Below the pieces are notes generated by a model. The model ran no database searches. It was not told the DNA's origin and saw nothing but the letters and a program-made list of their open reading frames with translations. The translations under genes were made by a program, and so were the position numbers. A DNA stretch of 64,000 nucleotides from Panaeolus papilionaceus (lineage: Eukaryota; Basidiomycota; Agaricomycetes; Agaricales), in NCBI GenBank assembly GCA_015501605.1, contig JADNRZ010000031.1:392819-456818 (forward strand). Direction: 5' to 3'. Below are positions 44,120 to 56,068 of this stretch, piece after piece. Within the stretch, counting starts at the first letter, position 1. Every line of letters starts with the position of its first letter.

Positions 44120-45410
44120 TTATGGCTTTGCCTTGAACCATTTGCTTCCACGGTGCTTAGCGTTGCGGACCAATCGGGTGAGGTGATACCGAAGAACGAA
44201 GATTTGCATGGGCATTGTGTATGGAATATATGTGCCCAGTAAAGATTTGAGAAGGCGGTAATGGGCGTCCTCAAATCCCGCTGGTGGAAAGAGTGGGTCC
44301 ACCAACTGTTCAACGAATGTTTTCAAAGTTTCTTCGTTTTCTGCGTCATTGCTTTCGAGGAGAGCCTTAAGTTCAAGGTTGGTTTGGGCCTCTGGATGAG
44401 CAAGTTCGGACCGGATGACTTCCTTCTGCTGGAGAGCACCCTCGATGCGTTCAAGCACATCCTGGTAGAGACATGCAACAAAACCTTCTGTATCGTTTTT
44501 CGTGATGTCTCCCAACCAGGGTCCCATATCCAATATGCTCAGAGCAGAGTCCCTGGTGTTGGTAAATCGTGCGATTGTTGCACCCATGTCACTAAATTCC
44601 TATCGAAAAGTTATCAATATCATGTGGATGCTGCATATTCAAGAATGGATGCAAATGCCTTGAAAACGTCATCTCTGAGCTGTTCATAATTGGCCTCAGC
44701 ATGTTGGTGCGCACGCTCGGTATACAGTCTATCCCACATCGTTGTTACTAGAGTGAACGCTGTGTGGTATTTGGATGGTTGACACGCTGCAGTCAGCAGA
44801 TCAATTATTCTGCGCTTGGTACCAGGCATCCGTGTCTCATTGACTGGGCACAGAAAAAGAAGTTTTTCATATGGTTTATGCTCTTTTTTACTGGAGAAAT
44901 CTCAGTCCGAAATCCGATATATACAGGAGAATGGAGAGTGTATACCTTTCAATGGCTGCATCACTCGTCATCACTCCGAAACTAGAAATCTTGGGGTCAG
45001 AAAACCCAGGGGTATCAACCAGGTAGATAGGCCTGTCTTTTCCTTCTACTTGGAACCGAACATTAACCAGCTTGTATGCGGAGGCCTTTTGCGTGAAACC
45101 AGCCAGTTGGTCCTTTGACATGCCCAAGTCCTGAGAATCCCCAGCTAGCGCTTGAATAAACTTCCATATGTATGGCATTATACGTCAAGTACTTATAATG
45201 GTGAAGTACATATTACGGTACTTACACAACTTTTCCCAGCGCCTGTAGGTCCCCATAGTCTACCAAGGACATAATTTCAGCTAGTGCTGCAAAGGATCTC
45301 TGACAAGGGACTCACAGATATGTAATTGCGTCTTCTGGCAGTTTCTCGTTCACAGCTTCGACAGAAATGTCGCCTATGATTTTTAAATGGGTATACTTGG
45401 GAATGCTCAT
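44120..45410 (-). CDS. P-loop GTPase G6, five exons
   Basis: Exons on the minus strand: 45316-45410, 45226-45259, 44946-45160, 44659-44890 and 44120-44599, giving 351 aa from MSIPKYTHLKIIGDISVEA. Walker A is GPTGAGKSC, G3 is DTPGFSDPKIS, and exon 4 has NETRMPGTKRR and LVTTMWDRL. Exon 5 starts EFSDMGATIARF and ends SKWFKAKP. The last intron (44600-44658) is GC-AG. Exons 1-3 match G2 in length exactly. There are no stops or frameshifts, so it is probably functional. It is the most distal intact copy of the array and clearly diverged from G1 and G2. Confidence 0.85.
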
Positions 45411-46762
45411 GATAGACTTCTGGTAGTGAACAGTAATTTGCCACGGAAAGATGATACAATGGGATAAGAGGATGGTTGTAAGTGGGAAAGGGCTCTTTTT
45501 TGTGGCAATGCATGTGGCCATGCGCGTGCTTTGTGCGAGGCGATCGACCTTGTTATCCAATTTTCGATCATAAGATAGCGTATCATCGATGCGACCGTGG
45601 TCCTACGGCTCGTTTTGTACTTTCAGTTCTATTTCTTCCTATCTGCGGTGTTCTGTATTTAAGTATTTGAAATAATGTACCCATCGAGCCAGGTTGCACA
45701 GGTTGCGGGTGTCTATGTGAGACCTTGGGAGAGTATTTGTTGGTGTTTGAATTTAATCATGATGTCATTGAGATGACACAACCCGATTTGTTTCCGAACC
45801 TCCATCATTGGCAGCCCCGTAGAACCACTCCCCCTTTCTCCCCCTGACTTCTGGCAGCATTTTCAATTTTACTTTTTCTGCCCTGGCTCGAAGCGGGAAT
45901 TTGTCTTCTGTGGCATGTAACACAACACCAATGCCACCGTTGGTAAGGGGCCAGGGCGCACTGATTGGAATTTAGGTTGCTACGGCCAACAGAAAGTAGT
46001 TTTCACTTTTGTTTTTCAGCGCACCCCTGATTTCTTAAGCCTAGTGGCTCTTGACGCATATTTACTGAGCATTAACGCTTTCTGTAGAAGTGAGTTGCTC
46101 ATTTCCTCTCCTTCCCCCATGTGCGAGTTCTAACTCGACGTTCCATTACAATGCACTTAGGGAGATGAATATACATTCCCTGTGTCCCATTTGTTGCCTC
46201 CTGTCTTGCTCCAATTCGTCGTCGCAACCCCCAATATTTCGTTCTGCTTCCATGTTTGTCCAATGGCATCACACTCCTCTTAAAATTTCCCTTCTGGAAT
46301 AGACCCCAACACCGCTACACGTCCAGCTATGCTCACCTGAATATGCTAAGGGTCGCCTCTCGGTTTTAGCTTGGACCTGTATTTGGGTCTGAATTTGGAC
46401 GAGAGGATGAAACGTAAGGAGGAATGTGACAGCGTGCTCTCATCGCCTTTTCTTATCATTTCCTTTCTTATCTCTCGTCTCTTATGAATGATATTATGAA
46501 TGTAGAAAATATATAAATAGTGTCAGGGGGAACACTTTCTAGGCCACTCGATTAATGTGTAGTAGTGTCAAAAGGCCCATAACCTGTAGAAAATGTATAC
46601 CCTAGACAAGTGAATAGAGGGCTCAGTCGTGATATAAGTGACTGAGGTGATCCTACATTGAGACTGAGGTATAAGTACTATGTGCTATAACAAAGCACCA
46701 TATTGCTCTTTGTGCTCATCACACAAAGAGTGTCTATCTAATCTAAGTATCCATGACCCTTA
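45411..46762. other. Right end of the GTPase array, no gene seen
   Basis: Up to about 46,400 it resembles the sequence upstream of G1 (about 2850-4000), for example the ACCACTCCCC stretch near 45825. A TGTCAGGGGGAACAC at 46522 looks like a Gypsy LTR start, but no end was found. Confidence 0.5.
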
Positions 46763-48207
46763 TGTCGGAAAAATCAAGAAAAAAGGATAAGTGGATACAC
46801 ACCTTGGATAAGCACCCATACCCCCATCAGCTTTTCGGGGAAGTATGGGTTTCAGATAGCGCCTATATAGAGTATTCCACTGATACTACTGACCATTCGG
46901 ATCCAAGCTGACTGTCACCCATGTTACAGGTAGCAGTGATACCCCATGATGGACCTCATCGTACCAATCGAGTACATCAGTTTAAGATAGCGCCTATATA
47001 GAGTATTGAGGTTATAATACAAATCCAAGCTGATTGTCATCCATGACACAGATAGCCAATACGAACCAATCATTTGGATATTGTTACTGATTTCACTGGC
47101 TATCACACCTCAGACTGGCATTCGGCTGTGGCACAAATTGCAATGCTTGAATTTCATTTCTACATCGTAGATCACTGGTACAAGTTATGTAAAATAGATT
47201 GGTACTATGTAGGTAGACACTGAGAGTCAAGGAATCAGAGTCAATTGCGTTTACCTGCAAGTTTGCCTGAGCAATCTGTGAAGGTCATCTATCATACGTA
47301 CACATGTGCTCAAAGCATCACGAACAAACTCACATGGACATGAAGTGAGACTCAGAAAAAACATTGAGCTTAAAAAGAGGCTTGTTAGTAATAGAACTCT
47401 ATGAGTATCGCCAAGTAGGATACTCACCATAACTGAACCAAATACATATGCAGAAGGAAGAAGGGACTTAAGAAGAAGTGAGAATGGGGCACATAGTAGC
47501 GGGTAGAGCCAGCATATTTTATACATTTTGTGTGTGGAGCCATTCACCCTAAGAACACGAACTTCGCAATGAGCACCACCATGTTGAAATGGAGCTGTGG
47601 AGCCCATCCTCCAGCTAGAATGCTGGTTTCTTAAGAAAATTATTGCAAAGTCCCAATTTAAAATCTCCTGGTCGACAGGACACCATCTCCGTGCCGGAGG
47701 TTTTTCCACTCTGTAACAATGTTCTTAGTGCTGAGTATTTTAGTGAATTGCTGACTGTGCCCTCCTTTCATGATCCTTCATCCAAACATCCAGTGGACAC
47801 TTGGGCTGTGGGCACTGAGTAATGTATATCAGCGATTGCTGACACTCAGATACCCTATCTCTACAATTCAAGATATCGGAGGTGTAGACATTGTAGGGAA
47901 TTAAGTTGTCACATAGGCATTGTACGTGCTGACGCTGAGTGATCATCACTACCTGACATTCGAGCTGTATACAATGTATAGTCAAGATCAGCCCTTTTGC
48001 CTACATAGGAGTGCTGATCCACTGGTGATCCACCCTCTCGCTCTCGCTGATGTGATCATATAATCAGGATAGCTCCTGACGGTGTTTGACACACTCGTGA
48101 TATGGAGCTGAAACCCCACCCATCAGTGTCCTCGAAACAACTGACATGCACCCATACCCCCATCAGCAACCGCAAGTGCTGATAAGCAAATCACGATTTT
48201 TCCGACA
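46763..48207. mobile_element. 1,445-bp TIR element with TA target duplication
   Basis: Flanked by TA at 46761-46762 and 48208-48209. Ends TGTCGGAAAAATC are inverted repeats of 13 bp. CACCCATACCCCCATCAG occurs directly repeated inside both ends (46807 and 48149). Another internal pair starts AGATAGCGCCTATATAGAG (46855 and 46985). A 152-aa minus frame (47251-47709) is partly hydrophobic but unlike a transposase. Probably a non-autonomous Tc1/mariner-like element. Confidence 0.8.
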
Positions 48208-48209
48208 TA

Positions 48210-49082
48210 CAGGGTCTCTAAATGTCTTTTGATCCGAAGTGATATCTAATCCTTAATTCTCGTCTCAACACAGCGGACGGCGGGATTGACTGTGTAGACG
48301 ATGGGCAGTGCAGATCGATGAGATCCGATAAGAAAACAGTGGCAGTGGATTTGAACGACGTCAAAAAAAAAGTGAAGTTTGAAGGGTGTCGGTTTCGGCA
48401 CCCTCACTCAGTACGGTCTAAGACGGGATCAAAACGTATCCTTCGTGGCTCGTAAGTAAGAGCGGATATAGTAATGTAATCTAGCATACCTTCGTTGCTC
48501 GTAAGTAAGAGGGAGAGCAACGAAGGCGCGGACACTGCAGGCCCACAGATTGAGGTTTTTCCTTAAGCAAAAAAATAGTTTATTTCCTCCAATAGAGGAG
48601 GTATTACCGCTACTAAGACATAGAGCTAAAGCTGGAATGAACTTAAGTAATAAACGCATGCAAGTTAAGGAAAAAGCATACAATGAAGATGCGGTTTTGG
48701 GTTCGGAAATAACGTGGGCACTCACAAGAATGCTTAAGGAATTTCCTTAACGTATTATCAAAAAACGACCTTTTTTTGGGAGGAATTTCTGACCAGAAGG
48801 AATTTCCGCACCCATAAAAATCCTACTATTCAGAATTGATTTGAGGTAATTTGCGAAACCTTGGGTGAGGTAAATTACTTCCTCTCGTAGGAAAAAACCT
48901 GCTTCTTAGTTAAGGAAAATAACATCAAAATAAAAGTTCACAAGATGGTAATTTACGTAGCACTCTGGTAGGTTTATATGACAAAGGAGGATATTTGCCG
49001 TATTGGGGTTATATACTACCCCATACTAAAAATAGATTTATCTGGTACAAACGACCCTAGGTGGTGGATGTTTCCTCCGCCG
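48210..49082. other. AT-rich intergenic region with short repeats
   Basis: No gene. CTCGTAAGTAAGAG occurs at about 48449 and 48499. CCTTCGTTGCTC (48489-48500) and its perfect complement GAGCAACGAAGG (48514-48525) form a hairpin. Several TTCCTTAA/TTAAGGAA words recur between 48555 and 48925. Confidence 0.5.
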
Positions 49083-51116
49083 TCACCTTCTTCTTTCCCC
49101 CCCTCCCCCTCCCCCTCCCCTCCCCCTCCCCCTCCCCTTCCCCTTCCCCTTCCCCTTTCCACTCACATCACCCTCCCCCTCCCCCTCCCTCCCATCTTCG
49201 GAGTCCTGTATCAATGCCGCCTTGGCCTTTGTACTGCCTACTCCTGAGGTGATCTTTGCCCTTTTGGCCGCCGGGGCTGGTGTATTGCTTGCTGGCCTGC
49301 GCCTCAGTACCCTTGCTCCATTTAGGTTGCTTTCTTCCATGCTGGCCAAAGGTTGTACGTTGCTGATAGTCGCAGTTGCAGGAAGCCCTATAGCCTCAAC
49401 TTGACTGGGGTTATCGAGAGCCGGTTCAATATTTGGCATGCTAACAGGGGTTTCGTTGACGGCGAAAGCAGATTCGACTGGCAGTAGAGGATGAGTCGAG
49501 GGGATGAGAAGTGTGTCGGGTTGAATATCCGGAAGGGGGTTGATGTTGTCCGGAGTGGGAAAATGGAGGTCAAAGGAAGCGTAGTTATCAGAGGTGTAGC
49601 CGCCTTCGTCTTGGTGACCCGTAGCTAATGGTTCTGCTGCGTCAAGAGCCTGGGAGTGGTCATCCGGGTCGTCGGCAGCTAGAGGAATACCTGCGTCATT
49701 GCCATCATTACCTTCGGCCTGATAATGGGGCTCACCAGGCGATGCAGCCCCTGGCAATGCAGGCGATGCAGCCCCTGGCAATGCAGACGTTTGTCCCGCT
49801 ACTAACATTAATCCCTGTTCCTTTAAGAAGTTGGCCATCTTTGTGGAAAACGCCTTGCTCGCAAGGGCTGCCCTTTTGGATCCAAGAGGGTCACTTTTCT
49901 TCAAAACATCGGCGCGGCGCTTATATTTACCCGAGGAGCACATCATACTCTTTACTGCCCAACCACCCTGGTAGCGAGCAAGCTCTGGGCAGCGTGTGCG
50001 AGCCTGTAAATGATAATACATGAGTAATAAAGTAGGATAGCTAATGAATCATGGACTTACTATGTTCACCACTTTCTCGACATAGGATGGATCTTGCAAG
50101 CTCCATTTTTTTTGGTAATTACTTGCGCAATAACTCATGCACCCCCTCACCACACTCTGAAGTCTACGTTAGCAAGAGAGAAAGAAAAATCAAGCCTTAC
50201 TCACTCGCATACAATTATAAATCCCCTTGTCTGCTTCGGTAAAACCCATAGCCGTGAGTAGGGATTTCTTGTAAAGCTGGGGCGGTTTGGGGATAGAGTC
50301 ATTCGGGGCGTCGTGGAACCCAATCCCCGGTGAAATCTTCCCAGCAGCAATGGCCAATGCATACCTTTCTATATATCACAATGAGTTTGAGCAACTCATA
50401 CTGTTAATTGGGACGTACCGTTTTGATCAGCTATGACCTTCCTAAGTCTGATGACTTCAGCGTCAACGTCTTCGATGCTTGCTTCTTCTTGGATCATTGC
50501 GCTCGGAATAAGATCTTCATCATCTGCAAGGACATTGTCGAGGGGTATAAAGTTTGTTAAGACCGGATCCAGAATTATTGACAAGGGTTACGCTACCTTG
50601 GGTCTCTTGAGAAAGGAGGCGTGGGTCGATAGGAATATTTGGTGCAGGCAAAGGAGACTGGCCAGGAGAGTGAGTCGCATAGGGATCAGGAGCTGTCGTA
50701 AGGGTAGGGTTTGGATGAGGGGTATCTACGAAAGGAGAATGACCCCAAGGAGGAGTCGCAACAAAAGCAGAAACTGCTGCAAGGGGACCAGGATGCGGGG
50801 TGTATGCAACAGTCGGTTGGACCACAGGATGGAACGTCAGGGAAGCAGGAACTGCTGCGGGGGTAGGTTGTGCGATAGCTGGTAAGGCAGACTGGGTGGT
50901 TAACGGGACAGGTAATGCGGTGGGTCGCGCGGTGGGTCGCGCAGCAAGGGCGTGGATGGTGAGGGAATTAGCACTGCTGGTAGGCTGAGCAATGTGACGA
51001 GGACCGGCTTTACTCGGGAGAATCGCAGGGCTTGTATTGACGGGAGTGGTGTTGGTGTTGGTGGGTTGTAAGACAGGTCGATGACCGAACAGTGCCGGGT
51101 TTGGGGCTGTGGGCAT
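49083..51116 (-). CDS. Gene A: disordered protein of unknown function, five exons
   Basis: Exons on the minus strand: 50597-51116, 50419-50523, 50205-50368, 50061-50156 and 49083-50003, 601 aa, all with GT-AG introns and consistent phase. The first 170 residues are Pro/Ala/Thr-rich and look disordered. Exons 2-5 hold the folded-looking part: EDVDAEVIRLRKVIADQN, then a Cys-containing helical segment (MGFTEADKGIYNCMR, RGCMSYCASNYQKKW, ARTRCPELARYQGGW). The C-terminus is acidic, then basic KRAKIT, and ends in a Gly/Arg/Lys low-complexity tail. Nuclear location is plausible. It is divergently transcribed from gene B, 547 bp away. I do not recognise the family. It may be a passenger gene of the transposon that encodes gene D. 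Confidence 0.7.
49095..49190. repeat. CCCCTCC low-complexity tract
   Basis: Pyrimidine tract of (CCCCTC)n and (CCCCTTC)n type. On the minus strand it encodes the Gly/Arg/Lys tail of gene A, and its length is probably variable. Confidence 0.85.
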
Positions 51117-51663
51117 GGTATTGAGCGAAATTGGATCTGTGGGATGCGTTAGTTGACTGTTCAGTATATATATGAAAAACAACCTTTGAGAATGACTGTT
51201 TGTGTTCAACTTAGCAAGAATAATGAATTGGTGAGGTTGCCTGGCCTCGACGTGTCGATATATTGAAATACAGGATACTGGGTTGCGTTTTACGTGTCTC
51301 CGGAGCATGCAAAACTCCCCTTAATTAAAAAATTAGACATGGTCGTTATGGGCGGACCTCAAAACTGAAGCGCATACCCAATCAGAACATGCGAGACTCA
51401 TGTCGAAGCCCCGGTGATGACACTGTCTTCAGGATATGTGGGGTTGAGTTTTCCTCCGTGGTGATCTACCCTTGCACATGGCCCTGCAAGAACCTGAATA
51501 ATTTCAATGCCCAACCATACCGAAAATGAAGCGGAGAGGCACAGACTGTTTTCAATAAAGTAAACCCTGTCGTTCATATGTAACGTGTATTTTGCAACTG
51601 GAAAAGGCAAGTCCTAATCAGCTTAAATAGTCCGTTAGAGAGGTGGAAAGAACTCAACACACC
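51117..51663. promoter_or_regulatory. Shared upstream region of divergent genes A and B
   Basis: Holds the start regions of both genes. A GAGACTCATGTCG at 51393-51405 matches, with one change, the core of the motif repeated between genes C and D (AGACTCGTGTCG). Confidence 0.4.
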
Positions 51664-52860
51664 ATGTCTACCGACTCTCAAGTCTATGGAATCCCTTCTT
51701 CTCAGTATTCTGCTGACAACGTCGACGCTGCCTCTGACAGTGGCGACGATGTTGCATGTACTTGCCCCAACCAGCTCTCCCATTGGAATGAGACCGGCCA
51801 GGTCCACCCCAACCTCCCCAGCCGCTGCATGATCAGTGTCCGCCTCGCAAGAGGCGACGACGAGCATGACATCGCGACCACCGCAACTGTTGGTAGCTCG
51901 GCCCATAGCCCTACTGGTTCTGCAGGTAAATCAGTAATTTTCGTCCTGAGGAATGTGACTAACGACGTACTTCATTGCTAGGTCAAAAGGAGCCATCCAG
52001 TGGCCCACAAAGAAGATCTGTTCGCCTACAAGGTAAGCTAAAAACATTCAGTGGAATGGCAAAAATGACTTACTGTTCCTCAGCTCGCCAACAACCCGCC
52101 AATCCACCCGTATCAGGTCCTCCCTCTTCAGGAGCCCATGGCAATGCTGGTCGCAGATCCCGTAAAGGTGCCACCTCTTCTTCACAGAGCGCATCTGTTG
52201 GTCGACGGGTTTCTGCTCAGCCTCCCATCAAGAAGGAGGGTGCTACGCTTCCCGATGGTGCAGCTATTCAACCCGCCCCCATAGTTGCACCTGCTCCCGT
52301 AGTCGAAGCCGTCCCCGCTCCCGTCATAGCTGCTCCTACTCCCATCGTCGCTACTCCTGCTCCCATTGTCACTAATCCTGCTCGTGCTCCAATCTTTGCC
52401 GCTCCTGCTCCCGTCATTGCCGCCCCCGCTGTCGTCAATGACATTTTCAACCCCGCCAACTACAACGTAGCACCTCCACCCTACAACAATCCCCCTCCCA
52501 ATCCAATTCTCGCAGCCGATAATGACATCGCGTGGTATCACCAAGCCCTCGCAGAGGCAAACGCTGTCATGGAAGAAGAGCCTGCCGATGCTCCGATCAT
52601 CCCAGTTGCTGAAGTACCTGTGCCCGAAGAGGACTCTGTTGTCCAAAAGACGGACTACACGGTGACCGACCGCGTCGAGAAGCGTAAATTCGGTAATACA
52701 ACCACCACGACTTATCTGAAGGAAGTGAAGGTTAGTATCTCTTTTTTGGCCCGATGTTTGCGAAACATACTCACAATTGTCCAAGAAATCAAGCCTCTTC
52801 ATCCGGGCCAGGCCATACCCCAGCACCCGCCTAAATATTACCTGCACCTTCAATCAGTAA
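51664..52860 (+). CDS. Gene B: Pro/Ala-rich protein of unknown function
   Basis: Exons 51664-51925, 51982-52032 and 52084-52730, then probably 52786-52860. The first three exons give 320 codons in frame with GT-AG introns. The N-terminus MSTDSQVYGIPSSQYSAD is followed by a Cys/His segment (CTCPNQLSHWNETG), a basic patch (PQRRSVRLQ), and a long repeat of APAPVIAAP/APTPIVATP type. Next comes DNDIAWYHQALAEANAVM and an acidic stretch, then TDYTVTDRVEKRKFG. The last exon is uncertain: acceptors at 52786 or 52793 give different endings. Mostly disordered. The gene lies between A (divergent) and C (convergent). No family recognised. Confidence 0.6.
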
Positions 52861-52941
52861 TAGTTTTCATACCTGTAAGAAGCTGCTTGCCTGAAATAGA
52901 TAAATAAAAAAAGTGTCCAAGAAAACCAACGCTCCATGGCC

Positions 52942-55160
52942 TCATTGATGAAGACAGTGTGGAATCTGAGCCGCCCTTCCAAAGTAATTCCAAAATGTTT
53001 GGCAATACAGCTGTGTGACGACCCTCTCCAATCCATGACGACGAGGTTCATCGAGGTGCAACTCTGGCCGCCGATGGTCGCAGAGCAGTAACACAGGATC
53101 TGGATTGAGGGTCCAAGATTTGACCACTTTGCCGAGGGCTATGATGTATGGTAGCCTGTCTTCGAGCTTGTTGCTGGCAAGTCCAATATTCTCCGGATCG
53201 ACCTCAGGCATTTTGAAACGAGCTGGGGCAAAACAGGCCCTAATCAACTTTTCCCGTTCCTCCAGTTTCTGTTCCGTGGGATTGGGACCCAACTCAATGC
53301 ACGCTCGTCGGTCCAGCGAAATCAATTCAAACGTAAAATTGAACTCGTAGAGAGTCCACATTATTTCGCGGGCTGTTTTCTCTGGGACTGACGCGGTGAC
53401 AGGCTGGCCGTTCCATGTTGGAGCCATTGAAAACCTGTCGACAAGCCGCAGGCCTGAAAACTGGTTGCCGCGGGTTTGTAACATTTCATATAGCTCTCGA
53501 CGTCGCTTTATGGTAGGAGAATCCCCATCGGGAGGCGGATTACTGAAGTCGAGGAAGAGCAGATGTCGCCAATCCTGGGGGCTAAAAGTCCCGTTCTCAG
53601 CAACGAAGAGGAACCAAACCCGGTTTATGCGGAGCCAGTTCAGGATGTATACGTCCATATGTTTTGAATTCATGAAAAGACCGGGGTCGGGGAAGATATA
53701 TTGGTTGGAGTTGTGGTCTGCGGAAGCCCTGTCGACGATTCTTGCAGGCGAATAATCGACGGCCGATAGAGCATCACGCCATGCGGGAATTGAATACGGT
53801 GCACAAGCATGTTCCAGAGGTTCAAACTTGTTGCGACCTGTAAATGCTACTTTCTCTGTTGTCATCATTAGCAAGTATTACAGTGGAAGATGAAAATGCA
53901 ACATATGATTAGGCTCTTGTTTCTTTTTCTTCGCCTTGGGTGGGCGATTGGGCCCTTGCATATTGGAAACGGTGATATCTACAACAGAACTAAGTGTACG
54001 CCAAGAGACCGAAGCTCACAATACTTACGAGGAACTGGGTTAGAGGGCGCTACCCACGCCGAAGTGCTTGACGTTGATGCTAGCACTGTGAGGGGATCAT
54101 CAGCGAAGTGGTCATTGGATAGGATATCTTGCATACCGGATGCAGTCCCATTGTTGCCTCGCGCGAACGGATCAGGACTCAACTGCCGCCTCAACGAATA
54201 GGTACAAATGCTGGTATAGCGCCGCGCGTCTGACATCAAGCCACGGAAAATAGTTGGGAATGGGGGCGAATGGTCACCCAGTCTGAAAGGAGGGCATGGC
54301 ATTACGATATCTATGACGTGCAGAATATTGCGTCGCAATGGTGTGCCATCCCACTCCTGTATAAACCAGACAGGGACCCCTGCACGATACAGGTGTTGCG
54401 CCACACTGCCGTTCATGGTAAAGGCGCCAATAATGTGGTTATCCGGACGTGGGGGAGGTGGATAATTGGGGTTGTTGAGACGAGGCTGGTAGACACTCCG
54501 GTAGCGCAGCATGGCGTCCAAGGAGAGGTAAATGCGTTGGAATTCGGTGACGTTGAACATAATCTCATTGAAAGGCATTGCTAAAGCTGCAAGGCGCTCA
54601 ACGGTGTTGCACATTTGAAACCGGAACGAAGTTAGGACCTCGGTGGTTTTCTGAGAGGGATTGTCGCTAGAGAGTATAGCTGTGACTGAATCTGCTAGTG
54701 CGGATTGCATACGTTGAAGTTGTTCCACCCTTTTCTGTGACAGATTCACCAGCCCAGAAAATGCGGTGGTAGCTTCTGATTCCAAGTCGCATTCAGTGGG
54801 GGTCCACCACAGCGTGTTAAGGGGATCGTTGTCATCGTGAGGTTTTTTCAAGATGGCAAAGAGATACGGATAGTCCATCACATGAAACTGAGGCCATTGG
54901 GTATGGTCCTCGAGACCATAGCGGAGGTCGGAACGAAGACGCAGATCACGCTCGCCAATAGGAGGGACTGGTATGTGGTCTTGATTTGGAGTGGTGATTA
55001 TATACTTGACGGCCCTGTGCTCCATTTGAGCTGCGACTTGACCATCTAAGGCGCCCAGAGGAGCTGTCGGGAATGAATGAGATGGCATTTATACATAAAC
55101 TTCTGAGGACCTACCATCAGGATTGCGAGATGCAATGATATTATCGCTACTGTATGACAT
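52942..55160 (-). CDS. Gene C: protein of unknown function, at least three exons
   Basis: Starts MSYSSDNIIASRNPD (55115-55160), spliced to 54029-55063 and on to a last exon ending at 52942. The small exon region at about 53880-53985, rich in Lys (PKAKKKKQEP), links the two large exons, but I could not settle its donor/acceptor phase. The first large exon has WPQFHVMDYPYLFAI, WWTPTECDLESE and VPVWFIQEWDGTP. The second has SIPAWRDALSAVDYSP, YIFPDPGLFMNS, WLFVAENG-like text and LYCQTFWNYFGRAAQIP near the end. I recall similar proteins as repeated families in Agaricomycete genomes, with no known function. Transcribed divergently from the transposase gene D. Likely transposon-associated, which is inference. 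Confidence 0.6.
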
Positions 55161-55344
55161 CCTGGTTTCTTGCTTCTTCAAACTACGTTTATGATGTTAA
55201 GGACCGTCTTAATCAGAGAATCTAATCGACGCACCAAAAGTTCTGTGTATTGAATAACGAAGATGAAAACATGAGCGCTGTGCCCTCGAAATCATACTAA
55301 GAGATAAACAAAGCCAGTCCAGTTCAAGCATCAAAAGGAGGTGG

Positions 55345-55668
55345 AAGAGTCTGTCATCTACCCTTGCTGAGCGACACGAGTCTGACTCAGTGATAGGACA
55401 GGCGAAACAGACCCCTCATTAACCGCCTGATAACGATTGAAGACTGAACTGTCGACGCCTTCTCTCTTGGTAGATGGCCGGATATCACCTCCTAAGGGCA
55501 TGAAATCGACTCCAAGGGAAAACGGGTGGGGGTAGGACGAAAGAGGCGACACAAAGTCTGACCTCAGTAAACAGGGCGACGCGAGTCTGACCCAGAAAAC
55601 AAGGGGAAAATGGGCGACAAGAGTCTGACCCAAAAACAAAAGAAGATTGGGCGACAAGAGTCTGACCC
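55345..55668 (+). promoter_or_regulatory. Motif cluster 1 upstream of gene C
   Basis: Copies of a motif of about 20 bp, consensus GGGCGACAAGAGTCTGACCC, at 55369-55389, 55543-55564, 55574-55593, 55612-55631 and 55649-55668, with a degenerate copy near 55345. All are in the same orientation. They may be binding sites for a transcription factor or transposase. Confidence 0.6.
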
Positions 55669-56068
55669 AAGGGGAGAGAAGAGGTCGAGGTTGTCCACAT
55701 GTCGGCTCACCAGATCGATTGTTGGCTTGGTGGGGCTGATGAGAGTTGATGCGTGTGGATAGACCTCTTGGTCGTATTACGTCTTGCTGGTGGTGTTGGA
55801 CGGAAAGGAAGGGATTGAGAGGGATATGATGTCGATGAACGGTGTGTGAGGGTGAGTGAAGATGGTAATGCTGCTGAAGAGGCGATGGTAACGACAAAGG
55901 ATGTGCTGTCGTTGTTGTGTTCCCATGTTTGTATATGTGTCACGTGTCTGCATTTCCCAATTCAGATCTCTAAGTCCAATGTCCGTTTATCTCTTTACCT
56001 TTCAACCACCATCATGCTCCCTGTTCAGTTCATCTGTTCCTCCCTCATCCCCTACCCCTTCTCAACGA

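Noticed and set aside
46522..46760. Possible Gypsy LTR beginning TGTCAGGGGG
   Set aside because: No matching end, duplication or internal region was found; could be coincidence.
49061..49252. Pro-rich plus-strand ORF over the CCCCTCC tract
   Set aside because: Low-complexity antisense of the gene A tail. Gene A has consistent introns and phase on the minus strand.
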